Shown here: piece by piece, positions 31,200-41,681 of the stretch | How positions within the stretch are numbered: the first letter of the stretch is position 1 | How the letters are laid out: every line of letters starts with the position of its first letter | Source of the DNA: Dioscorea cayenensis subsp. rotundata | Taxonomy: Eukaryota > Streptophyta > Magnoliopsida > Dioscoreales > Dioscoreaceae | Assembly (NCBI RefSeq): GCF_009730915.1 | Contig: NW_024086924.1 | Span: 124,001 to 188,000 of the forward strand | Reading direction: 5' to 3' | Length of the DNA: 64,000 bases | Position numbers and translations under genes: made by a program | Notes under the pieces: generated by a model | What the model saw: the letters and a program-made list of their open reading frames with translations, nothing else | Database searches by the model: none | Told to the model about the DNA's origin: nothing

Positions 31200-32024
31200 G
31201 GAATTATTTATATCTAGTTGAATTCTCCAGTGATGCTCAAGTGAATTTGTCAATGAAAGATGAAGATTTAACAGTGGTATGGCAAAAGAGATATGGGTAT
31301 TTGAATTTTCAAGGCTAGGAAGTGTTAGCATAACAAAATATAGTTGTTGGTTTGCTTGAAGTGAAGAAGGTAAGTATTTTTTTTGTTATTTGTAGATGAT
31401 TTCTCACGAATGAGCTAGGTGTATATCCTGAAGTTCAAACATGTGGTGTTCAGTTGTTTTCAAAAATTTTTGTCATTAGTTGAAAGGCAATCTGGGTAAA
31501 AGTTGAAGTTTCTCAAGACATATAGAGGTGGAGAATTTGTATCCAAAGAATTTCAAGAGTTTTGTGAGCAAAAAGGTATAAAGCATGAGCTAACAACCCC
31601 TTATATACCTCAGCCAAATGGAATTGCAGAGAGAAAAAATAGGACCTTGGTGGAGAAAGCAAGGAGTATGTTAAAAGCTTGTGAATTGCTAAAGAAATTC
31701 TGGGCAGATGCAATTCTTACTGCTGCTTATATATCCAATATTTCGCCAACCTATATTGTTCGGAAAAACCCACCACATGAGGTTTGGTTTGGGGTGAAAC
31801 CAAAAGTGTCATATCTAAGGGTGTTTGGATGTGAGCCCCTAGTTCATATGCCTATGCGAAAATTGCAAAAACTTGATAATAGAGCTATAAAGGGAATTTT
31901 CATTGGATATTGTACAGATGCAAAGACATTTAGAATTTATATACCCAAACCTGAGAAGGTTTTGATCGATAGAGATGTGAAGTTTATTAAAATTGAAAAT
32001 TGGCATTGGCAAGCAGTGAAATAA
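31200..32024 (+). pseudogene. Copia-2 integrase
   Basis: A pre-integrase piece (QKRYGYLNFQG, about 31283) runs into FFVIC..FSRMSWVYILKF, skipping most of the zinc-binding HHCC region and the first catalytic Asp. An open frame then covers 31503-32024: FLKTYRGGEFVSKEFQEFC, PQPNGIAERKNRTL and KGIFIGYCTDAK. The usual T-D-R-G-G-E-F is T-Y-R-G-G-E-F, so a second catalytic Asp is also lost. Non-functional. Confidence 0.85.
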
Positions 32025-32214
32025 ACTTTACCTAATACAATTATACTACGAGAAAGGAGAATAGATACATCTATAGGAAGTTCAAAAAATAATGGATCAG
32101 TTGGTTCATATTTAACAGGTAGTAGTAGTGAAAATAATTTTCCTATGAGACAAATAGATTCAGAAAGTGACTTTGGCATTGATGAATCATCAACACTAAA
32201 AGTAAGAACCTTAT

Positions 32215-32815
32215 AAGTGCTATATGAAGTTGCTCCTTTGCTCTAGCTGTAATAGATCCACGCACTTATGATGAAGTAATTCAGTGTATTCATTGGAGGG
32301 AGACAATTCTAGAAGAGGTTAATTCTATAGAAAGAAATCAAACATGGAGTTTGTGTGAATTACCAGAAGGAAGAAAGGCAATTGTGGTAAAATGGGTGTA
32401 TAGAACCAGATATACACTAGTTGGTAAGATTCAAAAATATAAAGCTAAATTGGTTACAAAGGGATATATACAGGAATATGGTGTAGATTATGATGAAATT
32501 TTTGCACCAGTTGCTAGAATGGAAGTTGTCAGATTATTATTAGCGTTGGCTACAACAAATAATTAGTTTGTTTATCAGTTGGATGTAAAATTAGCTTTCT
32601 TAAATGGTGAATTGAAAGAAGAGATTTTTGTGGAGAAGCCTAGAGAATTTGAAGTTGCAGGAAAAGAAGCTTCTGTTTACAAGCTGCACAGAGCTTTATA
32701 TGGATTAAAACAAGCACCTAGAGCCTGGAATAGGAAGATTGATGAGTATTTTATGAACCAAGGATTTGTGAAAAATTCCAGTGAGCATACTTTATAAAAA
32801 GAGGTTGTAGGTAAA
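32215..32815 (+). pseudogene. Copia-2 reverse transcriptase, N-terminal half
   Basis: NQTWSLCELPEGRKAIVVKWVYRT at about 32340, VDYDEIFAPVARMEVVRLLLA, a stop at 32564, then QLDVKLAFLNGELKEEIFVEKP, KLHRALYGLKQAPRAW and SSEHTLYKK. The frame is cut at 32815 by the LTR of element D, before the YVDD catalytic motif. The rest of the gene is not found to the right. Confidence 0.85.
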
Positions 32816-34547
32816 TGATGAGTGTACAATGCACATATATTTTATATCAATTTGTACACTCAATTGGCATGCATTAGAATCCCAATATGGAATTCGATGC
32901 TAAATATTGTGTGTTTTGTATTAACAGGCATAGGGCAGTGTTTAAAGATGAGAGAGAGCCAAAGGAAATATTCTAGGCCGTAAATGATGAGTTCAGAGCT
33001 CTCTCAGCATCATTGTATTAAGGACAAGGCAAACTGGGTGGCTTACAGGCAGCTTACGGTCATCCTTACAGCTGTAAGTCTATTCTAGAAGACCATGCGG
33101 GCATGATTATGCTTGTAAGAAGGATTTAGAGCTAAGCTAGAGAACCTTACTGGAAAGGCTTACGCTCATAAGGATACCCAAAGACCATCTTGAGGAGCTT
33201 ACTACCGCAGCATATGCTTGTAAGAGTAGTCGCAAGAAGCGAACAGTGATGCTTATGGTCCAGCGTATATAACCATAAGTAGGACATTAATGAAATTAGA
33301 AAACCTTATGGATAGGGCTTATGACGGTAAGTCATCCCATAAGGCTTGCGATAATCTTCCCTAGCTCCCTTATGGCCTAGTACTTCACCCGTAAGTAGCT
33401 CATAAGTAGTCGGGTATAAATAGAACTTATGAGGATTTATAGGGCATTCTTTATTCTATCTTTCTATGGGGGTGATTTTTGGAGGCAAGGTTGAGGAAGA
33501 AAAAGGGCCAAATCTCTAGCATCTTAGGCAAGATTTGGAGAGGGATTTAGCCTAACATTGAAGAGAATTGAAGGTCGCAGCCGTCGAGGTCAACATGACA
33601 ATGTTGGTGGAAGCTACCTCGACGACTCCTAATCCTAGGATTTAACAAGGAGGTTTTCATAGATCTTATGTTGACCTCTATTCTTTATATCTTGAATGTT
33701 TGCCCTTCATTAATGGATGGCTAATTTGTAAATGTTTGGGCGTAGTTGAACTCTACGGTTTATTTCTATGACTTTGGTTGTGGGATGTTTGAACCTTTGA
33801 TTAATTTCATAGTTGTAATCACATCTATTTGAATCTAATTGCTTGTTTAAATGCTTGGCTGCTAATTGGGTGAAAGCCTTAGGTGTCATGTTTGATGTGC
33901 TATGTGATGAGTAGAAATACCCACCTAGCATAGGTACGTGATTTTAGAGGGAATTGTGAATAAGCTTGGGTATAACGTACTTTGGAGACTTCGTCTCCCT
34001 CAATTCTCCTAAGTGAGTTGTTGACAATCTCCATGCTCTTTGTAATTATGTGGAGTGGATTTTAGGAGAGAACATGTTGAGGGGTAATCTCTTTATGGGA
34101 AGATTATCTAGGGGGAGATTATCTACTTAAGAGATAGTCATTAGCTGACAATGAGGTTTCATTGAGTGTTAATGGGATTGTGTGGATGTCTGTATCAGCT
34201 CTGCACCTATTTAGTTACTCTTCATTTGAGAAAGTGGGGTATAGTATAATTCTGGAAACCTCTCAGTTTAAATAGGATTGCATGTTTAGACGACCATTGT
34301 CCTGCACTCAACAACCCTAGAGTGATACTATGCCTGAACATCGCTTTCTTCCTTGATTTTTCCTTCCTATTGTTTCCCGTATTTTCTTGTCTTATTTTTC
34401 TCTTGTTCACACACAAGCACTCCACTATTTAGGCTATTTTTTGGATCTAGAGTTATTACTAATTTTCACTTTCCGCCTTGTGGACCGATACTTTGCACTC
34501 ACACACACTTTATTACGTGATCGGCACATACACTTGTGTCCCTATAA
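32816..34547 (+). mobile_element. 5' LTR of element D
   Basis: Starts TGATGAGTGTACAATGC and ends just before AAAGTTTTTGACACC (end uncertain by a few bases, terminal CA apparently mutated). TATAAATAG box at 33414-33423, with CTTACGG/CTGTAAG palindromes (33040-33410) upstream. Similar to solo LTR D1 (4511-6232). Confidence 0.75.
33040..33410. repeat. TTACGG/CCGTAAG palindromes upstream of the TATA box, LTR D
   Basis: Many short inverted repeats on CTTACGG..CTGTAAG, CTTATGG..CCATAAG and ATGCTTGTAAG cores, spread over 370 bases and ending at the TATAAATAG box. Same position and style as the CACGGGCGTG array of LTR A, but a different sequence. Confidence 0.7.
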
Positions 34548-34553
34548 AGTTTT

Positions 34554-34571
34554 TGACACCGTTACTGGGGA
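34554..34571 (+). promoter_or_regulatory. Primer-binding site of element D (degenerate)
   Basis: TGACACCGTTACTGGGGA, a tRNA-Asp type site with three changes. Confidence 0.7.
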
Positions 34572-34692
34572 AGATTGATGATATTAAGAACATTTGAATA
34601 TTTATCACTTTAGCTATTTTTTTCCCTATTTATTTATATTCTTTTTCTCTTTGATTGTTTTCTAATTTTTTTCTTTTGTTTGCTTTCAATGT

Positions 34693-35254
34693 ATGCCACT
34701 AAAGGGCAAAGCACCAAGACTGACAAAAGGCAAGAGCAGTGCAGAGAGAGTGATTGGAACTAAATTGAGAACAACCTTACTAAATGAGACAGGATCTTTG
34801 ACGGTGAGTGTTGAGGGAGAGCAACTGGACACTATAGTAGATCAAGGGAACCAACATAAGACCCTTTCAGACTATGTCCTCTCCACTCTTGACGATTCTT
34901 AATCAAGTATAGTGCATGCACCAGTTATAGCAAACAACTTTGATCTTAAACCTGCATTTGTACAGATGGTTCAGAATGCAGTATATTTTCATGGATTATC
35001 GGACGAGGATCCCAATAATTATATTGGGGGATTCCTCGAGGTATTTGACATGCTTAAGATCAACAACATTTCTGACGATGCTATTAGACTCCGCTTATTC
35101 CTATTTCCATTAAAAGGAAGAGCTAAATGGTGGCTTTAGCATTTTCCTCAAGCATCTATCAGGACTTGGGAATAGCTTGTCGAAGCATTCTTTGCCCATT
35201 ATTTCCCTCCAGGAAGAATGACCAAATTACGTCACGAGATTACAACATATGTAT
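34693..35254 (+). pseudogene. Gag of element D, N-terminal fragment
   Basis: ATG 34693 (MPLKGKAPRLTKG). A stop at 34900 lies at the same codon as the first stop of element A gag (x-S-S-I-V-H follows in both). Then ANNFDLKPAFVQMVQNAVYFHGLSDEDPNNYI, FPLKGRAKWWL, a stop at 35137, and EAFFAHYFPPGRMTKLRHEI. This is the gag capsid domain, cut at about 35254 by a deletion joining it to an LTR interior. Confidence 0.75.
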
Positions 35255-35379
35255 TGTGATATAAACAAAAATAAAAGGAACAAGTATAAGAGGCACAAGT
35301 AATTGAGAGATAAGGCAATCGATAGAAGTGGGGTACTTGGACAATACTCCCCTTAGGACTTATGCTTCAAGTGCAAGAC

Positions 35380-38300
35380 TGATAAATGCTTGAGTAGGCA
35401 TATTTTTATATATGTTTTACATGCATTGAGCATCATTTTTATCATGGTTTATGTCTTATATTGTGTATTTGGTGTTCTTTTATGCATATAGGTTGCGAAT
35501 GCCTTGAAGAGTAAAAGGAAGCAAAAGACAGGGCTATAAGAGACATAATGTTGGGAGTTCTTATTCAATTCAAGGACCAAGACACGAGGAGGAGTTCATT
35601 AGCAGATTGGAAATGTGTGCCAACTTCCAATAGGATTCAAGTCGATTCACTAGTTGGAAGGGCACAAAAGGCGACCCACATCTTCATGTTCTTTCTCTTT
35701 GTGAAAATTACAAGACCTTTCAAAGATCGCGATCGATGAAGAAAAGTCTTGAGAGCCTACCACATGGACGTATGATCCGGACATGTGGCCTCAATAGAAA
35801 GAGTGTTTGGAGCTGCGTTTTTACATGAAAATCTGCGTAGTAAAGTATTGTTCACGGCGTGAAATTCCTGACGACCCTCATGGGCGTGGTAAATCCACAT
35901 GGGTGCGTGAGGGGCACGCGTGATGGCGTGGTTTTGGGCTTTAAATAGGTTATTTGCCCTATTCTTTGGAGACTTTTTGCGTGGCTTTTGGCGAGCACTT
36001 TGAAGGCAAGGCGGCTAGGGTTTTGGAGGAGATCTTTGGCGATATTTGGGGGAGTCCATCACCAACTTTGATCGATCTTCTCTCCATCATAGCATAGAGG
36101 GAGCCTTCGGCGACCTAGCTTTGGAGAAGGATTCTTCAAGACATTGGGCGACCCATCAAGGCCATCATCACGAATTTAAGGGGGTTTTTCTTCATGGTTT
36201 TCATTGCTTTTCATTGTATTCACCATTGTTTTATAACTTGCTCCATGGAGGGCTAAACCCTAGTAGGTATTTGGGCATGTGAACCCTAGGATCTATGTTT
36301 TTGTATTGATTTGCTTTATATTTCTATTAAATCCGAGTTGATTTGAGTTTTAATCTTGTGTTCCCATTGCTTGCTTGTTTTATTAATCCTTGTGGTTGAT
36401 TGGATTTGCATGATTTGTTACTTTGATGAGAGAGAGGTCTCCATTAGAGTTAGAACTTCAAGGTTAAAGAGGGTTGAGAGGGTGAGTCATGAGATAGTGG
36501 AGTGCCCCCTTTCCCTTCCGATTGAGTGTTTCCTATCTCCGTATTCCCTAGACTCTATGCAACCATATTTGGTGTGAGGCGTGAGAATGAGAGATTTCTC
36601 CGTCGGGACCTTGTAGGGGGTTAGGGATCCTTCGCCGGGAATTTGGGTTGGATCTATCTTTAGGAATCGGTTTCACTCTTAGGTGTCCCTAGAGGGTATT
36701 GCGGTCATATGGGGTTTGAGGTGTTGAGATTGAGCGATTTCTCCATCGGGACCTTGTAGGGGACTAATGCCGTTGGCTTGATTGAGATCTCATCTTTATT
36801 GATTGAGATCTCCTTTACCTGTTTTTCTTGCCCGTTTGCTTGGTTATTAATTCTCTTGTAATTAGTTTATTTCATCACATCCATTGATTTTGACTAGATA
36901 ACTAAGATTGGTTAATACTAATACTTCGGTTCACATGGATTCGACTACCCACTCACGGGGTGAGTGTGCTCGACACCCGTGCACTTGTGGTTTGCGCATA
37001 TTGACAAGGTCCCCTTGCGTATATCCGCTAAGTGCATGGGTTTCGTCAATAATAATCAGTGGCGGAGATGTCGAATCCACAGAAGCAGAAAATAAAAACA
37101 CTGTCTGCTTTTTAGCTATGTGAAAGATTAATAGTGATAAGTGTGACAATGATTCAATTCTCAAAAGTAAAATCAACAAGTAAGAGAGACGAGAGTAAAG
37201 GAGGAGGTAAGGCAATCGATAAAGATGGAGTACTCGGGATAATGCTCACGCCTAGGATAATTGTTTCAAGTGCAAGAACCCTCTATTATGCTTCCTAATC
37301 AATGCAATGATGAGTCGTGGAAATCCTAATTACATAGTCCCAAATCTAAGAGGTCACTATGCCTAACTCTACACATGTCCCAGAGGAGAGATTAGATAAC
37401 CTCTCAACCTCACACTTGCATAGAGTTGCAATGAGCTCTAGGGATTCCAAGTGATAAATCTCTTCCTAATTATAGACCTAACCCTCTAACCACGATTAAG
37501 CCTTAGATACTAAAATCACCTCAACGCTTCACTCTGTTACATGTGCACTAAGCCCCAGCGGAAGTTCATCCCTTAGACCATTCACTCTATTGTGGCGCAA
37601 AGAGACTTCGATGAGCGGTGAGAATCTATCACGTCATAGGGAAAGGGTACACTCCGTACCTCTCGACTCACGCTCTCGACCCTCTCAACCTAGCTTTGTC
37701 TAGCGGCTGGTGGTGTGTCACTCACTCACAAGGTTACCAGCGAGAACTCTCAACCCTAGTGTCACTCTAGGGGAAATGTTCAAACAATCAAGCATTCAAG
37801 GTTGGAACTCATAATAAACATCAATTAATTAAAAGCATAATAAAGAGATTCAATGAAACAAAATACATCCTAGGGTTCACAAATACCCAAGTACCCACTA
37901 GGGGTTTTAGCTCTCCATGGAGCTAAGTACAATAAAAGAAATAGAATGTAAAAAGCAATGAATCCATAGAAAACCCCTTGATGGTCATGTCGATGGTCTT
38001 GTGGAGAGTCCTCTTGCTCATCGTCCAAGAGATTCCCTAAAGTCGGTATAGGGATACGCCTCGACGGGAGCTCCCCTACCAACCTTCTCCCTGAGGAATG
38101 ACGATGTCAGAGCCATAGAACCTCCCCAAAACCCTAGCCAATACCCCTCAAAACCCTAGCCAAAGCCCTCTCTCAAGTTGGGGAAAAGATGGAGATAAGA
38201 ATACAAAAAGTCGGGACTTATTCGACTTTAAATAAGTACGGAATCGAGGCGACTACGCAGGCGTGGGTAATTTCCACACGCCGGTGTGGATCTCTGGCCG

Positions 38301-38832
38301 TCATTTTCAGCCACGATGCGAGCGATAGCGCTACGAGTGTTTTGCTACAGTGGTTTGCTATGGTACCTGCTACATTACTATACCAAAAATACTCCCGAAT
38401 CCACTTTTCATCAAGGTAACATAAGCGGGCACTGCGTTTATGCGAGTGGATCGCTTTGGTTCTTCAATAGCGGATAAGTTGATGGAGATCTTGTTTTATG
38501 TGCATAAGTCAGAATGCTTGAGTGTGAGCTGCCATTGTGCCCCTCAAATGGTTGTGCGAAACTCAAATACGGGGAGGATGGCACACACTCTAGCATCTCG
38601 CACCCGACTTATATCTTCGCATTTGAACCTAGCAAAGATTTCCTCAAAATCGGTGCATTGTGATCCACATTGGCTTCTTTTCTTTCATAATTGGTTTCAC
38701 AACCCTACCTACATAAAAAGTAACATAAAAACACATATTAATGTAAAAACCGAGAAAAGTAATGCTCAACATAAGGAAAGAATGCTTCGCATTCATATCA
38801 CACAAGCACTTATCACATATTCAGACATGTCA
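35380..38832 (+). mobile_element. Solo LTR F1
   Basis: Starts TGATAAATGCTTGAGTAGG and ends TCAGACATGTCA, flanked by AAGAC at 35375-35379 and 38833-38837. Without nested LTR A2 it is about 1.63 kb. Close relative of F2 (52940-54704). A TTTAAATAG box lies near 35940, with GGGCGTGG palindromes at 35870-35930 upstream. No internal region, so it is a solo LTR inserted into LTR fragment H. Confidence 0.9.
37002..38815 (-). mobile_element. Solo LTR A2 nested in F1
   Basis: Minus strand starts TGATAAGTGCTTGTGTG and ends GGGACCTTGTCA, 1814 bp, the element A family. Perfect CATAT duplication at 36997-37001 and 38816-38820. It interrupts F1 eleven bases before the end of that LTR. The palindrome region (38255-38295) and a degraded TTTAAATAAG box (about 38222-38232) are recognisable. 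Confidence 0.92.
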
Positions 38833-39632
38833 AAGACCTACCATTATACTTCGTAATTAATGTTTAATGAGTCGTGGAAATCCTAAAGCACACGATCCCA
38901 AACCTAAGGTCAACCATGACTAACCCTACACTATGTCCTAGTGGAGAAATCGCTCAGTCTCAACACCTCACACTGCACAAAGTTGCATGAAATTCTAGGG
39001 ATTCCAAGTGATAAACCCTATTCCTATGTGTAGATCTAACCCTTTAGTCCAGGCGAAAGACCCCTAGTTATAATTAAGCCCCAGATATTAAAGTCACTTC
39101 AACGCTTCACTCTGTTGCTCACACAACTAAGCCCCAGAAGAGTTCATCCCTTTGCACTTCACTCTATTGTAACTGCAAAGAACTCTAGAAAATGGAGGTA
39201 GGATAAATCACACCGGAGGGGAAAGGGAATGCTCCGCTACCTCTCGACTCACCCTCTCAACCCTCTCCAATCTAGCTTTGTCTAACCCTCATGGCATGTC
39301 ACACATCCACAAAGATTACCAATATTGACTCTCAACCCTAATGTCACTCTAAGGGAGAAATAAATAAACAAGCATTCAAGATTGGAACTCAATTAAAAGC
39401 ATCAATAAAGGAAAGCATAATGGAAGGTTAATGAAACAATAACATCCTAGGGTTTACAAAATCCAATTACCCACTAGGGGGTTTAGCTCTCCATGGAGCA
39501 CAATACAATCAATAATGAAATCGAATGTAAAGATAAGCAATCCATAGGAAAATCCCCATGGTATTGGTGTCGATGGTCTTGTGGAGTAGCCTCGTCTTCT
39601 CTAAACGTCCCTTTATCCGGCCTAGGGCACAC

Positions 39633-39646
39633 AAGACACTATAGTA
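39633..39646. other. Head-to-head LTR junction
   Basis: Fourteen bases (ACAAGACACTATAG region) between a minus-strand LTR arm ending in GGCCTAGGGCAC and a plus-strand arm starting GGCCAAACAAAGGG. Both arms break at nearly the same LTR position (the 'cctaggcc' site) and run outward to the LTR 3' end, forming an inverted repeat of roughly 0.8-1 kb per arm. Confidence 0.7.
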
Positions 39647-40631
39647 GGCCAAACAAAGGGACCTTTGGAAGAGTCAAGGCTTCTCCACAAGACCATCATC
39701 ATAACTATGGATGGGGTTTTCTGTGGATTACTTGCTTTTGCATTCAATTTCATTGTTGATTAAAACTAGCTCCATGGAGAGCTAAACCCCCAAGTGGATA
39801 CTTGGATGAACACTAGGATGTATTTATTTCATTAGTCTATTATGCTCATTAGGATGCAGGTGAGGGTTCAATCTTGAATGCTATGAAAGTGATTTCTCAC
39901 AGGTGTGCAAAGGATGTGAATCTATAGACAACAACTGTCGGGGTGTGACGCTGGACTGAAGAGATTGAGAGTGAGGTCGAGTAGCGAGTCTCGGGCCCTC
40001 GTTGTTGTTCTGCCTCCACGATCAGGATTCTTTTGCTTGAGTAAATAGTAGAGTGAGCGGTCTAAGGGATGACCTTCCACTGGGGCAGTTGCGAAAAGTA
40101 ACGGTGAGCATTGAAGTGATTTTGCCCTAGGGCTTAATTGTGATCAGAATCCACGGACCAAGGGTGGATGAAACTGGGACGTTATCAGCAGGAATCCCCA
40201 GACTCGTAATGATTACATGCGGTGTGTGATGTTGAGATACGTCATCCTGCAGGACTTTATATGAGGCGGTATGGTTGACCTTGGATTTGAGACTGTATGT
40301 GAAGGATCTCTGATGACTCATTAATGCGTAGTTAGGAAGTATAATAGAGGGTTTTGCACTTGAAATGATCATCTAAGGCAGAACAATATTTGAGTATCCC
40401 ATTTATATCTATTGCCTTACCTCCCCTTTACTTGTGCTTCTCTTTCCTGTCTCTTTTATTCTTGTTTACATTACATTTTGTTAACAAAATCATTATTCAT
40501 CTTTCACTTGGTTAAGAAACAATCTAAGTATTTTTATTCCCTACTCCTTGTGGATATGATACCCACTCACCTGGGATTTTATTACTCGATAAACCCATAC
40601 ACTTGCGGGACATACGCAAGGGGAGTTGTCA
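39647..40631 (+). mobile_element. 5' LTR of G, 3' half only
   Basis: Matches 44955-46029 of the 3' LTR, from GGCCAAACAAAGGGACC to GGGGAGTTGTCA. The U3 and TATA region are missing because of the inverted junction at about 39640. Confidence 0.8.
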
Positions 40632-40637
40632 AGTTTT

Positions 40638-40653
40638 TGGCCGTTGACGGGGA
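40638..40653 (+). promoter_or_regulatory. Primer-binding site of G (degenerate)
   Basis: TGGCCGTTGACGGGGA, a tRNA-Asp type site with a 2-base deletion and one change, six bases after the LTR. Confidence 0.65.
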
Positions 40654-40788
40654 GTAGGCGTTTGGAGATACTTTGCACTTTGCTATCTTAGCTATTTATC
40701 ATTCATTCTGTTTCATACTTTCTTATTCTCCCATAATTCTCATTTGTTTTTTTATGTCATGTCTTACCTTTTCTTGTAAGGAATTTAA

Positions 40789-41681
40789 ATGATGATTGAT
40801 CCGCTCATTGCTTTGTATTCTCGAGTTGAAGCTCTGAGTGAAAAAGTTGATAGAATTATTGGTTCACAACAACAGAGCATTCCTTGTTGCAACACGAAAT
40901 CATCAATTGAAAAGGGCTACCCAAACTTCTTACGGAATGAGTGATGGACAATATTGGGAAGCACCTCGAGAGGAATGTCAAAAGGGTGAGATACTCGGAG
41001 GGATGCACTTCACTTGCAAAAGAGTATTAGCTAACTGTTGAAGCATCCGATGTCTGCGTCCAAAATATGGAGAACACACTAAGATGTCATGAAGCCTCCT
41101 ATAAAAACCTTGAGCATCAATTAGGAGGAATACTTGGCACACTCTCCGAGGAACAACAAGCATTTGAGCAAGCAATTTAAGTTCCTTATAGAGATGATGT
41201 TGTAGTGAATGATAATGAAGAAGTTGGGCAAATTGAGTACATTGGTGCAGAAAATGAAAAGGAAGAAGCTGAATACCATTTTGAGATTTTGGAGTGTGTG
41301 AATGAAGATTGTGCTTGTGAGCGAGAAAATTTTCAAGAGGATTTGCTAGTGTCATGTCCCTTTCAAGCTGAAAATACACAAGAAGAAGTAAATCCTAAGG
41401 TAATGGAATGAGCACCTCTCTTTGGGAATGGTCAGCTCATAAATTGCAAGAAAGAGATTTTGGGTTTGGAAGAAGATGTGGGTAAGAGATTGAAGCCATC
41501 CAATGACCCACCTGTGTTAAGCTTGGACAATTCCCAACCCAAATTGTTTCCTTGGAGGCCAAAGGTAAGATGGTTGGACTCTCCAACAAATATTCCTCCT
41601 CGGCAAGTAGATTTTTGGTTTAAGGGAAGTAGCTATGCAATGTCTAGTCAGGAGGAATACACTCTTTTCAAGCCCCCATAA
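40789..41681 (+). pseudogene. Short gag-derived ORF of element G
   Basis: ATG 40789 follows an acceptor-like CTTTTCTTGTAAG. It begins MMIDPLIALYSRVEALSEKVD, like the post-capsid part of A gag, then (another frame, from about 41040) an NMENTLRCHEASYKNLEHQLG coiled-coil-like stretch matching NLENQMGQIAKSL of A. An acidic, unrecognised tail follows (41205-41681: NEDCACERENF.., PPVLSLDNSQPKLFPW..). There is no capsid domain, zinc knuckle or protease. Stops at 40939, 41180 and 41409. Its function is not known. Confidence 0.55.

Larger units (their letters stand above)
6778..32815 (+). mobile_element. Copia-2, Ty1/copia element split by a CACTA
   Basis: Ty1/copia element on the plus strand. Its 5' LTR is in two pieces (6778-6824 and 29213-29695) because a CACTA element sits inside it. 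Then come the primer site (29697), gag, protease, integrase and reverse transcriptase up to 32815, where element D begins. No 3' half or 3' LTR is seen. The order gag-PR-INT-RT is diagnostic of copia. All coding parts carry stops, frameshifts or lost catalytic residues. Confidence 0.85.
32816..35254 (+). mobile_element. Element D, 5' part of an Athila-like element
   Basis: LTR, primer site and the first third of gag. It is inserted into the Copia-2 RT at 32815/32816 and broken at about 35254, where an LTR interior in the opposite orientation begins. Protease, ORF2 and 3' LTR are missing. Confidence 0.75.
35255..39632 (-). mobile_element. LTR fragment H (left arm of an inverted pair)
   Basis: Minus-strand Athila-like LTR interior in two pieces (35255-35379 and 38838-39632) split by solo LTR F1. 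Landmarks in reverse order: 'gcaatcgata..tggggtac', 'aatgagtcgtggaaatcc', 'ctctcgactcaccctctcaaccctctcc' and 'tagctctccatggagc'. Neither LTR end is present. It is joined to gag of D on the left and meets the plus-strand LTR of G at about 39640. Confidence 0.75.

Noticed and set aside
36908..37215. ORFs of 70-95 codons on both strands in LTR F1/A2
   Set aside because: They cross the F1/A2 insertion boundary or LTR landmarks and have no conserved content.
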